From assembly GCF_001279695.1 (NCBI RefSeq), contig NZ_LGDD01000308.1:1-64000 (forward strand): a DNA stretch of 64,000 nucleotides, written 5' to 3'. Of this stretch, positions 37,805 to 46,931 are shown in pieces (the first letter of the stretch is position 1; every line of letters starts with the position of its first letter). The notes below the pieces were generated by a model that was not told where the DNA came from, searched no databases, and was given only the letters and a program-made list of their open reading frames with translations. Made by a program: the position numbers and the translations under genes. This stretch comes from Streptomyces sp. WM6378. Its GTDB lineage: Bacteria; Actinomycetota; Actinomycetes; Streptomycetales; Streptomycetaceae.

Positions 37805-38958
37805 TCAGCGAGCCTGCGGTTCGGCACTTCCCATGAGGAGCGCTGCGTCCCTCTCGGATTCCACTGGCGCAGCGGAAACGGCGGGGGACTCGATGACGAC
37901 ACGGGTCCGGCCGTGTCGGCGGGCGGGTGTGTGGAGGCGTACGTCTTCGATGCCGCGCTTCATGGAGTTGCGTATCCACTTGCCGACGGGGCGTTCCACG
38001 AAGCGGTGGATGAGCCATGCGGTGGCCATCATCAGCGCGATGACCGAGACCACGAGGACCGGGGCGGGGAGCCGGTCGCGGAAGTGGTGGATGAGGGTCA
38101 TGCCGATGAACATGTGGATCAGGTACAGCGGATAGGTGATCGCTCCGGCGGTGGAGAGCCACTTCCACTGGATCTTGTCGAAGACCCCGAGGGCTATCGC
38201 GCCGACCACCGCGAACCCGGCGATGATGATCAGCCGGACCGGCCAGGTCGGCAGGTGCTCGGCTGCAACGTGCCCGAGGTTGCTGGCCATGCGGTAGTGG
38301 ATGTACCGCTGCGCGAGCAGCAGTTGGAACAGGACGATGCCCCAGAGCAGGGCGTTCTGTCCGAAACGGCGCATCAGGTAGAAGGCGATGCCGGCGATGA
38401 AGAACGGCGCGTACTGCGGCATCGCGAACGCCGCCAGGGCCGGGAAGCCGAGGCTGGGCGCGAGCGCCGCCGCGACGGTCCACACCCCGATGAAGATGAG
38501 CAGGTTGCGATAGGTGACCCCGCAGAGCACCACGATCGCCATCAGGACGTAGAACTTGAGCTCCACGAAGAGCGTCCAGTACACGTCGTCGACGTTTCGT
38601 CCCAGCCACGTATCGACGTGATCTCAGGCCACTTCTTCACGACCAGCGCGGTGAGCGGCACGGCGACCCAGTAGGCGGGGAAGAGCCGGGAGACGCGGGA
38701 GACGGCGAAGTCGCCGAGGCTGCGGCCCCACACGCTCATACAGATGACGAACCCGCTGACCAGGAAGAACACCTCGACGCCCAGCCAGCCGAACTCGGCG
38801 AACCTGTGCAGCGTCGGGAAGATCGTGGCCGGGTTGTGGCCCCAGGGCCGACTGAGGGCGAGGTAGTGGTAGCAGACCACCATCAGAGCGGCGACGAGCC
38901 GGAGCCCGTCCAACGCCGCGAGCCGGGGGGGCCTGGCCGTCAACCGGCGCTGGGACAT
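37805..38958 (-). pseudogene. Acyltransferase-3 family membrane protein, frameshifted
   Basis: The N-terminal part (start ATG 38958) shows LAALDGLRLVAALMVVCYHY and VSGFVICMS, the conserved start of integral-membrane acyltransferases (OafA/NodX type). It loses frame near 38600-38620, after KKWPEITS. The C-terminal part resumes in a second frame as TWLGRNVDDVYWTLFVELKF and runs through about eight helices to 37805. The stretch between the two motifs is also shorter than in intact relatives, so a small out-of-frame deletion is likely. The intact protein would be about 380 residues. Confidence 0.82.
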
Positions 38959-39173
38959 TGGGAAACCTCCACGGCGCCCTGGTCAGAAGCGCGACGGGTC
39001 GACTGTTCCCGGCAGCCGGGAATTACCTATGGGTAGATTGTGTGCGAGCCATGTTCTCACGGCCCTACCGCCCGAAGTCCATAGCTCCTGGTCAACACCT
39101 CATGTCGACAGCGTCACTCTCGTCCGGCAGCCGGGCCCTGCAGATGCGTGGCCCGACCACCGGCCCCTGGGGG

Positions 39174-40706
39174 TCAGGCGATTTCGATGGAGGTCTTCCA
39201 GGTGTTGCCGCCCCACACGTCCGTACCGGCCAGCACGCCGCCCTTGCCGTCGCCCCTGTAGAGGTGCATGGTGCCGTCGAACCAGACGGTCATGAGGTCG
39301 GAGACGCCGTCGCCGGTGAAGTCGCCGCCCGTCATGAACAGAGCGGTCTTCCAGGTGTTGCCACCCATGGCGACCGCGCGGCCGTCCGTGATCTGCCCCT
39401 CGCCGTTGCCAGCGTAGTAATGCAGAGTCCCGTCGGACCAGACGGCCATGAGGTCTGCAATGCCGTCACCGTCGAAGTCGCCGCCCGGAAGCAGACGGAC
39501 CGTGTCCCAGGTGTTGCCGCCCACGGTGATGGTGCGCTGCTCCTCGAGCTGGCCGTCGCCCTTGCCCGGGTAGAGGTGCATGGTTCCGTTCGACCAGATG
39601 GTCATCAGGTCCGCGATGCCGTCGCCGGTGAAGTCACCGGCGGTCATCTGCTTGGTCGTACCCCAGGTGTTGCCACCGGCCGTGACGGTGACGGCTCCGG
39701 TCACGCCGCCCTTGCCGTCACCCTTGTAGAGGTGCATCGTGCCGTCGAACCAGATGGCCATGATGTCGGCCACACCGTCGTTGGTGAAGTCGCCCTTGGC
39801 GAGCTGCTTCATGGTCTTCCAGGCGTTGCCGCCGAGCTGCTGCGTCTGTGTCCCGGCCAGGCCCTTGGCCTTGTCGCCGGGGTAGAGGTGCATGGTGCCG
39901 TCGTTCCAGATCGCTGCCAGGTCGGCGATGCCGTCGCCCGTGAAGTCGTCCTGGGTGCGGAACGAGGTCTGCTGCACCCAGCCAGCCAGGTCGTCGACCC
40001 GGACGTCGAGCGCGCTGGTACGGGTCTCGGCGGCGTCCATCCCGAGGCAACCACCTTGCCAGGAGCGGGAGTTCACGGCGACCAGCTCCACCTGAGCGCC
40101 AGTGCCGCGAAGCGCCGGGGCACCTGCGTCGCCCTGGCACAGCACGGCGTCGGCCGAGCCGTTGAGCGCCACGGACGTGGCATCGGCGGAGGCGACGGTG
40201 AAGGCGGCCGAGTGCAGCTTGTTCGGCACCCACTCGGCCTTCGTCCGGCCGAACCCGGCCGACACGAGCTGGTCACCGGCGGCCGGAGCGGTCGTGGAGA
40301 TCTGGACCGGCGTCACGTTCTGGACCCGGTTGGACAGCTTGACCATCACGAGGTCGCGATCCGCACGCGGAACGAGCTCGACGGCTTGCCGAACGGCGCC
40401 GGTCGTCTGCGTCAGATCGCTACGCCCCACGGTCACCGTCGTCTTCACCGCCGGCGCTCCCGCCTTCGCCGGCGCACCGTCCACGGCGAAGCAACTGGCG
40501 GCGGTCAGCACCCACTGCGGGGCGACAAGCGCGCCGGTGCACGCCGAGTTCTCACCTACATTGAGCTTCGCGGTGAACGCGTAGTTCCCCGCGGCTACGT
40601 CGACCCCGCCGAGGGCGGAGGCGGGGGCGGCGGTCAGGAGCCCGGCACCCATGGTGGTGGCGAGCAGGGCGGTTGTCCACGCGGCGCGTGAACCTCGTAC
40701 AGACAT
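39174..40706 (-). CDS. Secreted trypsin-fold pseudoprotease with FG-GAP repeats
   Basis: A 510-residue exported protein. The signal peptide ends near PASALGG (about residue 32). A chymotrypsin-like S1 domain covers about 33-250, followed by five or six FG-GAP/VCBS-type repeats of ~50 residues (GDFTGDGIADLMTIWSNGT type). The protease active site is dead: the family TAAHC reads VLTAASCF (Ser71 in place of His), and GDSGGP reads QGDAGAP (Ala194 in place of Ser). The Asp region (RADRDLVMVKLS) remains. It is probably a binding or adhesion protein. The ATG at 40706 has AAAGGA upstream. Confidence 0.87.
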   Translation of the reverse strand: MSVRGSRAAWTTALLATTMGAGLLTAAPASALGGVDVAAGNYAFTAKLNVGENSACTGALVAPQWVLTAASCFAVDGAPAKAGAPAVKTTVTVGRSDLTQTTGAVRQAVELVPRADRDLVMVKLSNRVQNVTPVQISTTAPAAGDQLVSAGFGRTKAEWVPNKLHSAAFTVASADATSVALNGSADAVLCQGDAGAPALRGTGAQVELVAVNSRSWQGGCLGMDAAETRTSALDVRVDDLAGWVQQTSFRTQDDFTGDGIADLAAIWNDGTMHLYPGDKAKGLAGTQTQQLGGNAWKTMKQLAKGDFTNDGVADIMAIWFDGTMHLYKGDGKGGVTGAVTVTAGGNTWGTTKQMTAGDFTGDGIADLMTIWSNGTMHLYPGKGDGQLEEQRTITVGGNTWDTVRLLPGGDFDGDGIADLMAVWSDGTLHYYAGNGEGQITDGRAVAMGGNTWKTALFMTGGDFTGDGVSDLMTVWFDGTMHLYRGDGKGGVLAGTDVWGGNTWKTSIEIA

Positions 40707-40836
40707 GACAGTCCTTTGAATGTGATGGTTTGAGACGGGGTCACTCGACCCAGGGACCACGTAGCAGGCATGGGCGCTGATCCACGCCTTCGCGTCTGAG
40801 GGCGCCTCGCATGGAGGCAGCACCCTGAGGCGGCCG

Positions 40837-41376
40837 TCAGCCAGTGACGCGAAGCTCGACCAGGGCGGAACGCTTGCCGATGTTGCCGGTCTCGCCCACC
40901 GGGGTATAGCCGGTTTCCTGACCCGCCTCTGCTGCCGGGGCGTTGACAACGGACTGCTCACCGTCCGACTTGGCCGTCAGCGTGGCCTTGACGGGGTGCT
41001 CCTTGGTCCAGATTCCGTACGTGTCGGGCAGCTCCATCGTCAGGTAGCCCTGCTTGCCGGAGACGGCGAAGCAGAAGTAGACGCCTCCGGTGCGAGATTC
41101 GACCTGAATGTCCCACGCCGAGGCACAGTCGGTCAGCAGGATGCGCCCGTCACCCCGCTTCAGGACGATCTTCTGATCGGCAAGGATCTTCGCCGCGTTC
41201 GGATAGGCGAAGGTCTCGACGGTCGACGGCATGTCAGCAGCCGTGGTCGTCGCGGCCGCAGCGGCCGCCGATCGGGGAGCAGCCTCGGCCGCTGTGAACG
41301 CGACCAGCGCGGTGGCTGCCGCGGCAGCGCCGACAGCGCCCGAAATAAGCGCCTTTCGGGCACGAATTGTCGTCAC
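40837..41376 (-). CDS. Secreted hypothetical protein
   Basis: I recognise no family. The 179-residue product begins with a signal peptide (RARKALISGAVGAAAAATAL) that probably ends near AAEAAPRS at residue 35. The mature part has two cysteines (LLTDCASAW and VYFCFAV) that may form a disulfide. Its later half looks beta-rich (LTMELPDTYGIWTKEHPVKA). The GTG at 41376 has GAGGA upstream. It lies 130 bases upstream of the pseudoprotease on the same strand and is divergent from the toxin gene. Confidence 0.75.
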   Translation of the reverse strand: MTTIRARKALISGAVGAAAAATALVAFTAAEAAPRSAAAAAATTTAADMPSTVETFAYPNAAKILADQKIVLKRGDGRILLTDCASAWDIQVESRTGGVYFCFAVSGKQGYLTMELPDTYGIWTKEHPVKATLTAKSDGEQSVVNAPAAEAGQETGYTPVGETGNIGKRSALVELRVTG

Positions 41377-41493
41377 AGAATCCTCACATTCGTGTAGCAC
41401 AGGTACATGAGATACCCATGAGATGCACGTAAGTAAAACATATGTAAGATGCATGCGAGCGCGCGCCCAACTACGTGTGCACAGGTGGGGGGT

Positions 41494-41517
41494 TGCCGCT
41501 GACCAGACTCAGCGGCA
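41494..41517 (+). promoter_or_regulatory. Hairpin in the leader of the toxin gene
   Basis: TGCCGCTGA and TCAGCGGCA form a perfect nine-pair stem with the loop CCAGAC, 134 bases before the toxin start. A 12-base perfect palindrome CGGACATGTCCG follows at 41571-41582. Either may be an operator or an mRNA structure. Confidence 0.45.
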
Positions 41518-41650
41518 TTCGCTGCGACCTGCCTTCACGAGTGCATTCTTTTCCACTGACGACACCAAGACGGACATGTCCGCATTTCATCTCGCCTTCC
41601 CGGGCGGGCAGCCGCAGTTGAGCGCGCCCGACCCGAAAGGAACTGAGCAG

Positions 41651-44600
41651 GTGAAATCCCTCATGCGCTCTCCTGGAGCGCAACGCGCCTCAGCCACTCG
41701 CGCCTTGGGGCGAAAGTCCCTCGGCCTACGCGCCATGACCGCTGGCCTTCTGCCCGTCACTCTCACCGCGGGGTTGCTCGCGGCCACGCCCGCGGCTGCC
41801 TCTGAGGACCTCGAAGCGGCCGTCTTCCGCGGCCAGGCGGTCGAGTTGTGGGAGACGGGCGGAGCGGGAATCAAGGAGGCGGCGGAAAAGGCGCTCCTGG
41901 GATCTGACGAGGACATCAAACAGTTCCTCACCGACGCCCCCACCACCCAGGCCATCGACGACCGCACGACGGTCAGCCGCATCATCAACGCGGGTGGTCC
42001 GCAGGTGCGGGACGCGGCTCAGAAGGCGCTCGCCACCAAGAACCCCGATGACGTCGTCGCATTCATCAGGGACGGCTGGAAGGCCCCCCTCCAGGTCGAC
42101 CAGCGCGTCGAGGTGTCGCGCATCATGAACCTGGGCGGCCCCGGCATCCAGGACGCCGGCAAGGCGGCCCTGGAGGGCACCCCGGACGACGTCGAGAAGT
42201 TCCTGACACAAGGCCAGTACGACACCAGGAAGGTCGACAACCGGGTCAAGGTCTCGCAGCTGATCAACTCCGGTGGCCCCGCCATGAAGGCGGCCGGAAA
42301 GGTCGCCCTGCAGGGCACCCCCGAGGACGTCGCCGAGTTCCTGGAAGTGGGGCAGTTCACCGCGCGCAACCGCGACCAGGAACACGCCACCATCGCCCAG
42401 TTGAACGCGCAGGCCATCGAAGCCGGCAAACAGGCTGAGGACGCTACCACGGCCTCCCAGGAAGCTTCGGCCAAGGCAATCGCCGCGTCCAAGCTCGCCA
42501 TGGAGTCTGCGGCAACGGCAGCCGACGAGACCCGTGCCGCCAAGGGCAAGGCGGGAGAGGCCGCCCTAAAGGCGCAGCAGGCGGCCAATGCGGCGAAGGC
42601 CGCAGCTGAAGCCGCGCAGACCGCGATCGGCGCGGCGAACGCGGCTACTCGCTCCGCCCGCGTCGCTGCTCTCGCAGCGGCACAGACCGCGAGCGCCGCG
42701 GCCACGGCCGCGAGTGCGGCCAACGATGCGTACAAGGCATCCATCGCCGCCCTCGGCGACAAGAACAAGGCCGAAGAGGCCAGGAACTACGCCAAGAACG
42801 CTCAGATGGCCGGCGCCCTCGCCAGGACATCGGCGATCACGGCCCAGAAGGCCTCCCAGGCCTCCCTCGCCGCGGCCACTGCCGCCGTGGCATCGAGGAG
42901 TGCCGTCGGCAACGCCAACGCGGCCGCGGCGTCGGCCGACGAAGCCGACGCGGCCGCCCAGGCCGCCGGAGTCCATTCCGGTGTGGCCGCCGCTGCCGCC
43001 GCGGAGACTCGTCGTCATGCCGCCGAGGCCAACCGTGCCGCCAATGCGGCAGAGGCGCTGGCAAGGCGTTCGGCAGCGGCCGCGTCCGATGCGCGTACCG
43101 CCGCCAACGAAGCCGCCGACCACGCCGACAAGGCCGCGGCGGCAGCGGAAGACGCCGCCAACCACGCGGGAGACGCCAGCCGTGCCGCGGCTGAGTCCAC
43201 CAAGCAGGCAGGTATGGCGAAGGAAGCGGCCGACCAGGCCACTTCCGCGGTCGCCACGGCCAAATCGGTCTTCGCCCTCGCGCGCGAAACCGAGGCCGAG
43301 GAACTCGCCACGCGCACCAACGCCGCCGTCGAGCGCGCCAAGTCCAACAAGGCGGCCGGTGACGAATTCACCAGGCAGTTGGCTCAGGTCGCCCTGGAGG
43401 ACGCGAACATCACGTCCGACACCGCCGGGCTGGCCGCCGAGGCCGACAAGGACGGGGCCGACCTCAAGTCCATCGCCACGAAGGGCCGCGCGGTCGCGCT
43501 GCGCGCCCTGAAGCAGTACGGCTCCTGGCGCCAGGAGGCAGCGGCGCAGGCCCTGTCCGGTACGGACACCGAGGTAATCGCCTACCTCCGCACCGGCGCC
43601 AAGAAGGCCGCTGCGGACGAGTCGCGCCAACAAGTCTCCGACCTGGCCTCGGCCAGCCCGTACGAGGCGGTGCGGACAGCCGCCACGAATGTATTGAACG
43701 GTAAGGACCAGGAGGTCCGTGACTTCCTGACCACCGGCCAGTACGACGTGGCCTCCACCGACTACCGGGTTCTGATCTCGAAGATCAATAACGAGGGCGG
43801 GCCGAGCGTCAAGGAGGCCTCCAAGGCCGCCCTCGCCGACGGCAGCGCCAAGGCCATGGCAACGTTCCTCAACAGCGGTCAGTATCAGGCTCGCAACACC
43901 GATGAGCGTGTGATCGCGACCAAGCTGTTCAACGATGGCGGTCCCGAGGTCAAGGGCGCGGCCATGGCTGCGTTGCAGGGACCGGCAGACGAGTTGCACA
44001 CCTTCGTCGAGTCCGGCCAGTACATGGCCGACCGCAAGGACCAGCTCGCCGCCAATCACGTCGCCCAGGTCCAGCGTCTGATCAACGAAGCGGACGGGAT
44101 CGCGGCCACGGCGCAGCAGAACCGATGGCTTGCTGCAAAGGCTGCAGCCGAGGCGAATCAGGCCAGCAGCGAGGCCAACAAGGCCGCAGCCGAGGCCGAT
44201 AGGAACGCCAAGCTCGCTGCGGGGTACGCCAGCGACGCCAAGACATCTGCCGACCAGGCCGAAGCCAGCGCGAATCGGGCTGCCGAGTCCGCCGCCACCG
44301 CGCGAAACGCCGCCGACGCCGCAGACCGCGACGCAGCAGCAGCCTCAGGATCTGCAGCCCAGGCTGCATTCTCCGCGAGCTACGCTCGGGCATCTGCCCA
44401 GGAAGCCGACAGCGCCGCATCCGATGCCAGAGCCTCGGCCCTGGAGGCGGGCAAGTCCGCAGATGAGGCCAACACCATTGCCTCGCAGGCTTGGGCAGAC
44501 GTGCTGACGAAGCGGCAGGCCGAAGAAGCCGAAGAGCGCCGACTCGCCGAAGAGCTGCGCAAGCAACAGGAACAGAGCAAGCCCAAAACGCACGAGTGTA

Positions 44601-45649
44601 TCCAGTTCGCTAGTCGGGACAGCCTCGCGCCCTGCCGATACGATGAAAACGCCGTCATCGTCGTCCCGACCACCGATCCCGCCCTCGCCAAGCTCCTTCT
44701 CCAAGGCGGAATGGAAGTCCTCGGCGTCAACGACCTTCTCGACTGCGTCAACGACCCCACCATCGGAAAGTGCGCCCTCGCTGTAGCCGGCGTCCTCCCG
44801 GTCGGAAAGCTCAAGCTCCTCAAGAAGGCCGCTGATGGGGTCGAGGACATCGCCGAGGCATCCCGCGCCAGCCGGCTGATCAAGTGTGCTACATGCTTCC
44901 TTGCCGGAACCAAGGTTCTGATGGCGGACAAATCCGCGAAGAACATTGAGGCGGTGAAGATCGGCGACAGGGTCGTCTCGACAGACCCCATATCCGGTAA
45001 GACCGAGCCGCAAGAAGTGTCCGACCTGATCATTACCGACTATGACAAGAGCTTCAACAAGCTCATCATAGCCACCGATCGCGGGAGTGAACTGCTCACT
45101 GCCACCTGGGAGCACCCTTTCTGGTCCCCGTCGGAGAGCAAGTGGGTGAAAGCTGGCAGCCTTCGTCCGGGAATGATCTTGAAAACCGCCGACGGCAGTA
45201 TGGCGGCAGTGCAGTCCAATTCCCCGTTCACCGAGCGCGCCCGAACCTACAACCTGACGGTTGGCAGCCTGCACACTTACTATGTGTTCGCGGGACGTAC
45301 GCCGGTCTTGGTCCATAACGAGGTTTGCGGAGTTCGAGTATCTCCAATGGCTTCGGACTGGGCCACGAAGGGAGCCCACCTCCACTTCGGTGCTGACGAG
45401 GTCCGCGTGTTTGCCAACGAATCCGGTGGGCTCGGGGCAAAGCCGCTCAGGATGAGCAACGGCTGGGCGTCCGACAAGAGCGTGCAAAAAGTTCTCGATA
45501 CCCTCAACAACAGCCCCGAGCTCCGCGAAGATCTGCTCGATAAAGCCAGCGCTGCAATGGCCGAGATGAATAAGCACAACTGGGGCAACGAAAAGAACCG
45601 TGCAGCCGAGATGAGTCGCCTGATCAACGCACTGAAGAAGATGAGATGA
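41651..45649 (+). CDS. Very large ALF-repeat polymorphic toxin with pretoxin HINT domain
   Basis: A 1332-residue exported toxin. Layout: signal peptide to about residue 51; four ALF repeats (~55-255); a long Ala-rich coiled coil (~255-610); four more ALF repeats (~620-810); a second Ala-rich coil (~820-980); a Cys-containing hydrophobic segment; a HINT autoprocessing domain (1082-1223) from CFLAGTKVLM to TPVLVHN; and a C-terminal toxin domain (1224-1332). HINT should cut after Asn1223 and release the last 109 residues. That domain (DWATKGAHLHFGADEVRVF to MNKHNWGNEKNRAAEM) matches no family I know. I chose the GTG at 41651, with AAAGGA upstream. DNA past ~44600 looks lower in GC. The immunity candidate overlaps the stop. 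Confidence 0.88.
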   Translation: MKSLMRSPGAQRASATRALGRKSLGLRAMTAGLLPVTLTAGLLAATPAAASEDLEAAVFRGQAVELWETGGAGIKEAAEKALLGSDEDIKQFLTDAPTTQAIDDRTTVSRIINAGGPQVRDAAQKALATKNPDDVVAFIRDGWKAPLQVDQRVEVSRIMNLGGPGIQDAGKAALEGTPDDVEKFLTQGQYDTRKVDNRVKVSQLINSGGPAMKAAGKVALQGTPEDVAEFLEVGQFTARNRDQEHATIAQLNAQAIEAGKQAEDATTASQEASAKAIAASKLAMESAATAADETRAAKGKAGEAALKAQQAANAAKAAAEAAQTAIGAANAATRSARVAALAAAQTASAAATAASAANDAYKASIAALGDKNKAEEARNYAKNAQMAGALARTSAITAQKASQASLAAATAAVASRSAVGNANAAAASADEADAAAQAAGVHSGVAAAAAAETRRHAAEANRAANAAEALARRSAAAASDARTAANEAADHADKAAAAAEDAANHAGDASRAAAESTKQAGMAKEAADQATSAVATAKSVFALARETEAEELATRTNAAVERAKSNKAAGDEFTRQLAQVALEDANITSDTAGLAAEADKDGADLKSIATKGRAVALRALKQYGSWRQEAAAQALSGTDTEVIAYLRTGAKKAAADESRQQVSDLASASPYEAVRTAATNVLNGKDQEVRDFLTTGQYDVASTDYRVLISKINNEGGPSVKEASKAALADGSAKAMATFLNSGQYQARNTDERVIATKLFNDGGPEVKGAAMAALQGPADELHTFVESGQYMADRKDQLAANHVAQVQRLINEADGIAATAQQNRWLAAKAAAEANQASSEANKAAAEADRNAKLAAGYASDAKTSADQAEASANRAAESAATARNAADAADRDAAAASGSAAQAAFSASYARASAQEADSAASDARASALEAGKSADEANTIASQAWADVLTKRQAEEAEERRLAEELRKQQEQSKPKTHECIQFASRDSLAPCRYDENAVIVVPTTDPALAKLLLQGGMEVLGVNDLLDCVNDPTIGKCALAVAGVLPVGKLKLLKKAADGVEDIAEASRASRLIKCATCFLAGTKVLMADKSAKNIEAVKIGDRVVSTDPISGKTEPQEVSDLIITDYDKSFNKLIIATDRGSELLTATWEHPFWSPSESKWVKAGSLRPGMILKTADGSMAAVQSNSPFTERARTYNLTVGSLHTYYVFAGRTPVLVHNEVCGVRVSPMASDWATKGAHLHFGADEVRVFANESGGLGAKPLRMSNGWASDKSVQKVLDTLNNSPELREDLLDKASAAMAEMNKHNWGNEKNRAAEMSRLINALKKMR

Positions 45650-46155
45650 ACGGACCAGAATTTATCGCGAGAGCAGTCGCTACAGGATCGGTCTTCGATT
45701 TCTCCGTCGGAGCAAAGCTGGCCGCAGTCGACAAGAAGATCACTCTCGACTACATTGAGGAATTCCAAGGACGTCGAGGTAAAAGAAGTCTTCGGCGAGA
45801 CTACGGCCTCTTCGAGGTCACCTTCATCGGTGAACCAGAATGGGTATGCCAGTCCGTCGTCCTGGAAATTCACCGACTTTCCTCCATGCCTGACCTTGCG
45901 GACAAGGTAAAGGGCTTGACAGGCATCGATCTTGCACCGTACACGGCCTGGTCGGACGTGGAGGACGAGCTCCAACGCCTGGGTGGCAGTCAGCCTTTCG
46001 ATCCGCCATCCGTCACGCAGGAGTACAGAACGTATCGATCGAAAACGACAGGAGTAAGCGTCCACGTGATCGGCGATCCGGCCTCCGCGCGTGGCGTATA
46101 TCCCGGGCATGGCGATATTTGGAGCCTGGATATCGTAGACCCGAAATTCCTGTGA
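45646..46155 (+). CDS. Probable cognate immunity protein
   Basis: A 169-residue cytoplasmic protein with no family I recognise and no signal peptide or membrane segment. Its ATG overlaps the toxin stop as ATGA, the usual toxin-immunity arrangement in polymorphic toxin loci. The sequence is mixed alpha/beta (ARAVATGSVFDFSVGAKLAA; EVTFIGEPEWVCQSVVLEIH) and acidic in places. Base composition is lower in GC than the flanks, like the end of the toxin gene, so the two probably travel together. A terminator follows at 46281. Confidence 0.72.
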   Translation: MNGPEFIARAVATGSVFDFSVGAKLAAVDKKITLDYIEEFQGRRGKRSLRRDYGLFEVTFIGEPEWVCQSVVLEIHRLSSMPDLADKVKGLTGIDLAPYTAWSDVEDELQRLGGSQPFDPPSVTQEYRTYRSKTTGVSVHVIGDPASARGVYPGHGDIWSLDIVDPKFL

Positions 46156-46505
46156 GAAGTAAACGGGGCAGGTGACATAGCTCGGACTCATGCGTAGTCG
46201 AGCCCGCTGACCACATCTCCCCCGCGGGAGGAGAGCCGATGCCTCACCGCGCGCCCAAGCCATAGCTTTGCGCCTTCAAAGCAGTGCCCCTCGCCGGGAG
46301 CTATCTCGGCCGAGGGGCGCTGCCTTGTTGTTTGCGGGGACGGCTGGGACGACTCCCGCGCCCGGTCCGCCAGCGCGTTCGCTCACCCCCTTGGCGAAGG
46401 ACATCGGGACGCCCTGGGACCCGAGCCGTCCAACGGAGCTGTTGTGTGGTGCGCAGCGCGGCCGCACTCCTTCCGAGAAGGGGTACGGCCACTGGCTGGG
46501 GCAAG
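46156..46505. other. Intergenic region after the immunity gene
   Basis: The 350 bases hold a terminator at 46281-46323. The segment 46360-46500 has an open frame with some resemblance to coding usage (AKDIGTPWDPSRPTELL), but no start or ribosome binding site that I trust. It could be a remnant of an older toxin cassette. Confidence 0.4.
46281..46323 (+). terminator. Terminator of the toxin/immunity operon
   Basis: GCAGTGCCCCTCG pairs with CGAGGGGCGCTGC (one G-T pair), with an inner CCG/CGG extension and a short loop. CTTGTTGTTT follows. It is 126 bases after the immunity stop. Confidence 0.8.
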
Positions 46506-46931
46506 TCAGGCCTGTTCGAAGGTCCACTTCTGGAAGCGGAGGCCCTCGAAGGGCTGGACGGTGAGCTGCGTGCCCTTCTGGCCCTCGGGGAGCGTCACGA
46601 CGCCGTCCATGTACGGGAAGGCGATGCGGAACAGGTGCTCGCCGACGGGCTCGATCGACCAGCGCTCCGGGAACGGCTGCACCGCGATGCGCGGCGGGAA
46701 GATGCGCAGGGCGCTCAGCGCGAAGAACGGCTCACCGGTGCTGAGCGAGCTCTTGATGTGGAACTCGTTGATGCCGTTGATGCAGGTCAGACGCCACTTC
46801 TGGTTGGGCTCCTTGCTGAGCGGCCAGCCGATGATGGGCGTGTTGGGGTGCGGGCTCCCGCCGGAGACGTCCACGTACAGGTCTTCGGCCGCGTTCTTGA
46901 TCAGGTACTCGCCATCGGGCAGGATCGGCAT
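46506..46931 (-). CDS. Beta-trefoil protein (ricin-B-like lectin or I66-type proteinase inhibitor)
   Basis: A 141-residue protein with three-fold beta-trefoil character. Trefoil QxW-type motifs appear as NQKWRLTCING and FQKWTFEQA. The opening MPILPDGEYLIKNAAEDLYV resembles the fungal I66 (cospin/clitocypin-like) inhibitors that also occur in Streptomyces. There is no signal peptide, which fits I66 inhibitors better than secreted lectins. The ATG at 46931 has GGAGG upstream. Confidence 0.72.
   Translation of the reverse strand: MPILPDGEYLIKNAAEDLYVDVSGGSPHPNTPIIGWPLSKEPNQKWRLTCINGINEFHIKSSLSTGEPFFALSALRIFPPRIAVQPFPERWSIEPVGEHLFRIAFPYMDGVVTLPEGQKGTQLTVQPFEGLRFQKWTFEQA

Noticed and set aside
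42566..44059. A Gly/Arg-rich minus-strand open frame inside the toxin gene
   Set aside because: It is a shadow of the Ala-rich coiled-coil coding region and has no ribosome binding site.
42360..44500. Tandem DNA repeats in the toxin gene
   Set aside because: The periodicity comes from Ala-rich coiled-coil and ALF protein repeats. At DNA level the copies have diverged, so I list them as protein modules.
46268..46564. Possible small gene between the immunity gene and the beta-trefoil gene
   Set aside because: It starts inside the terminator, lacks a ribosome binding site and overlaps the end of the beta-trefoil gene.
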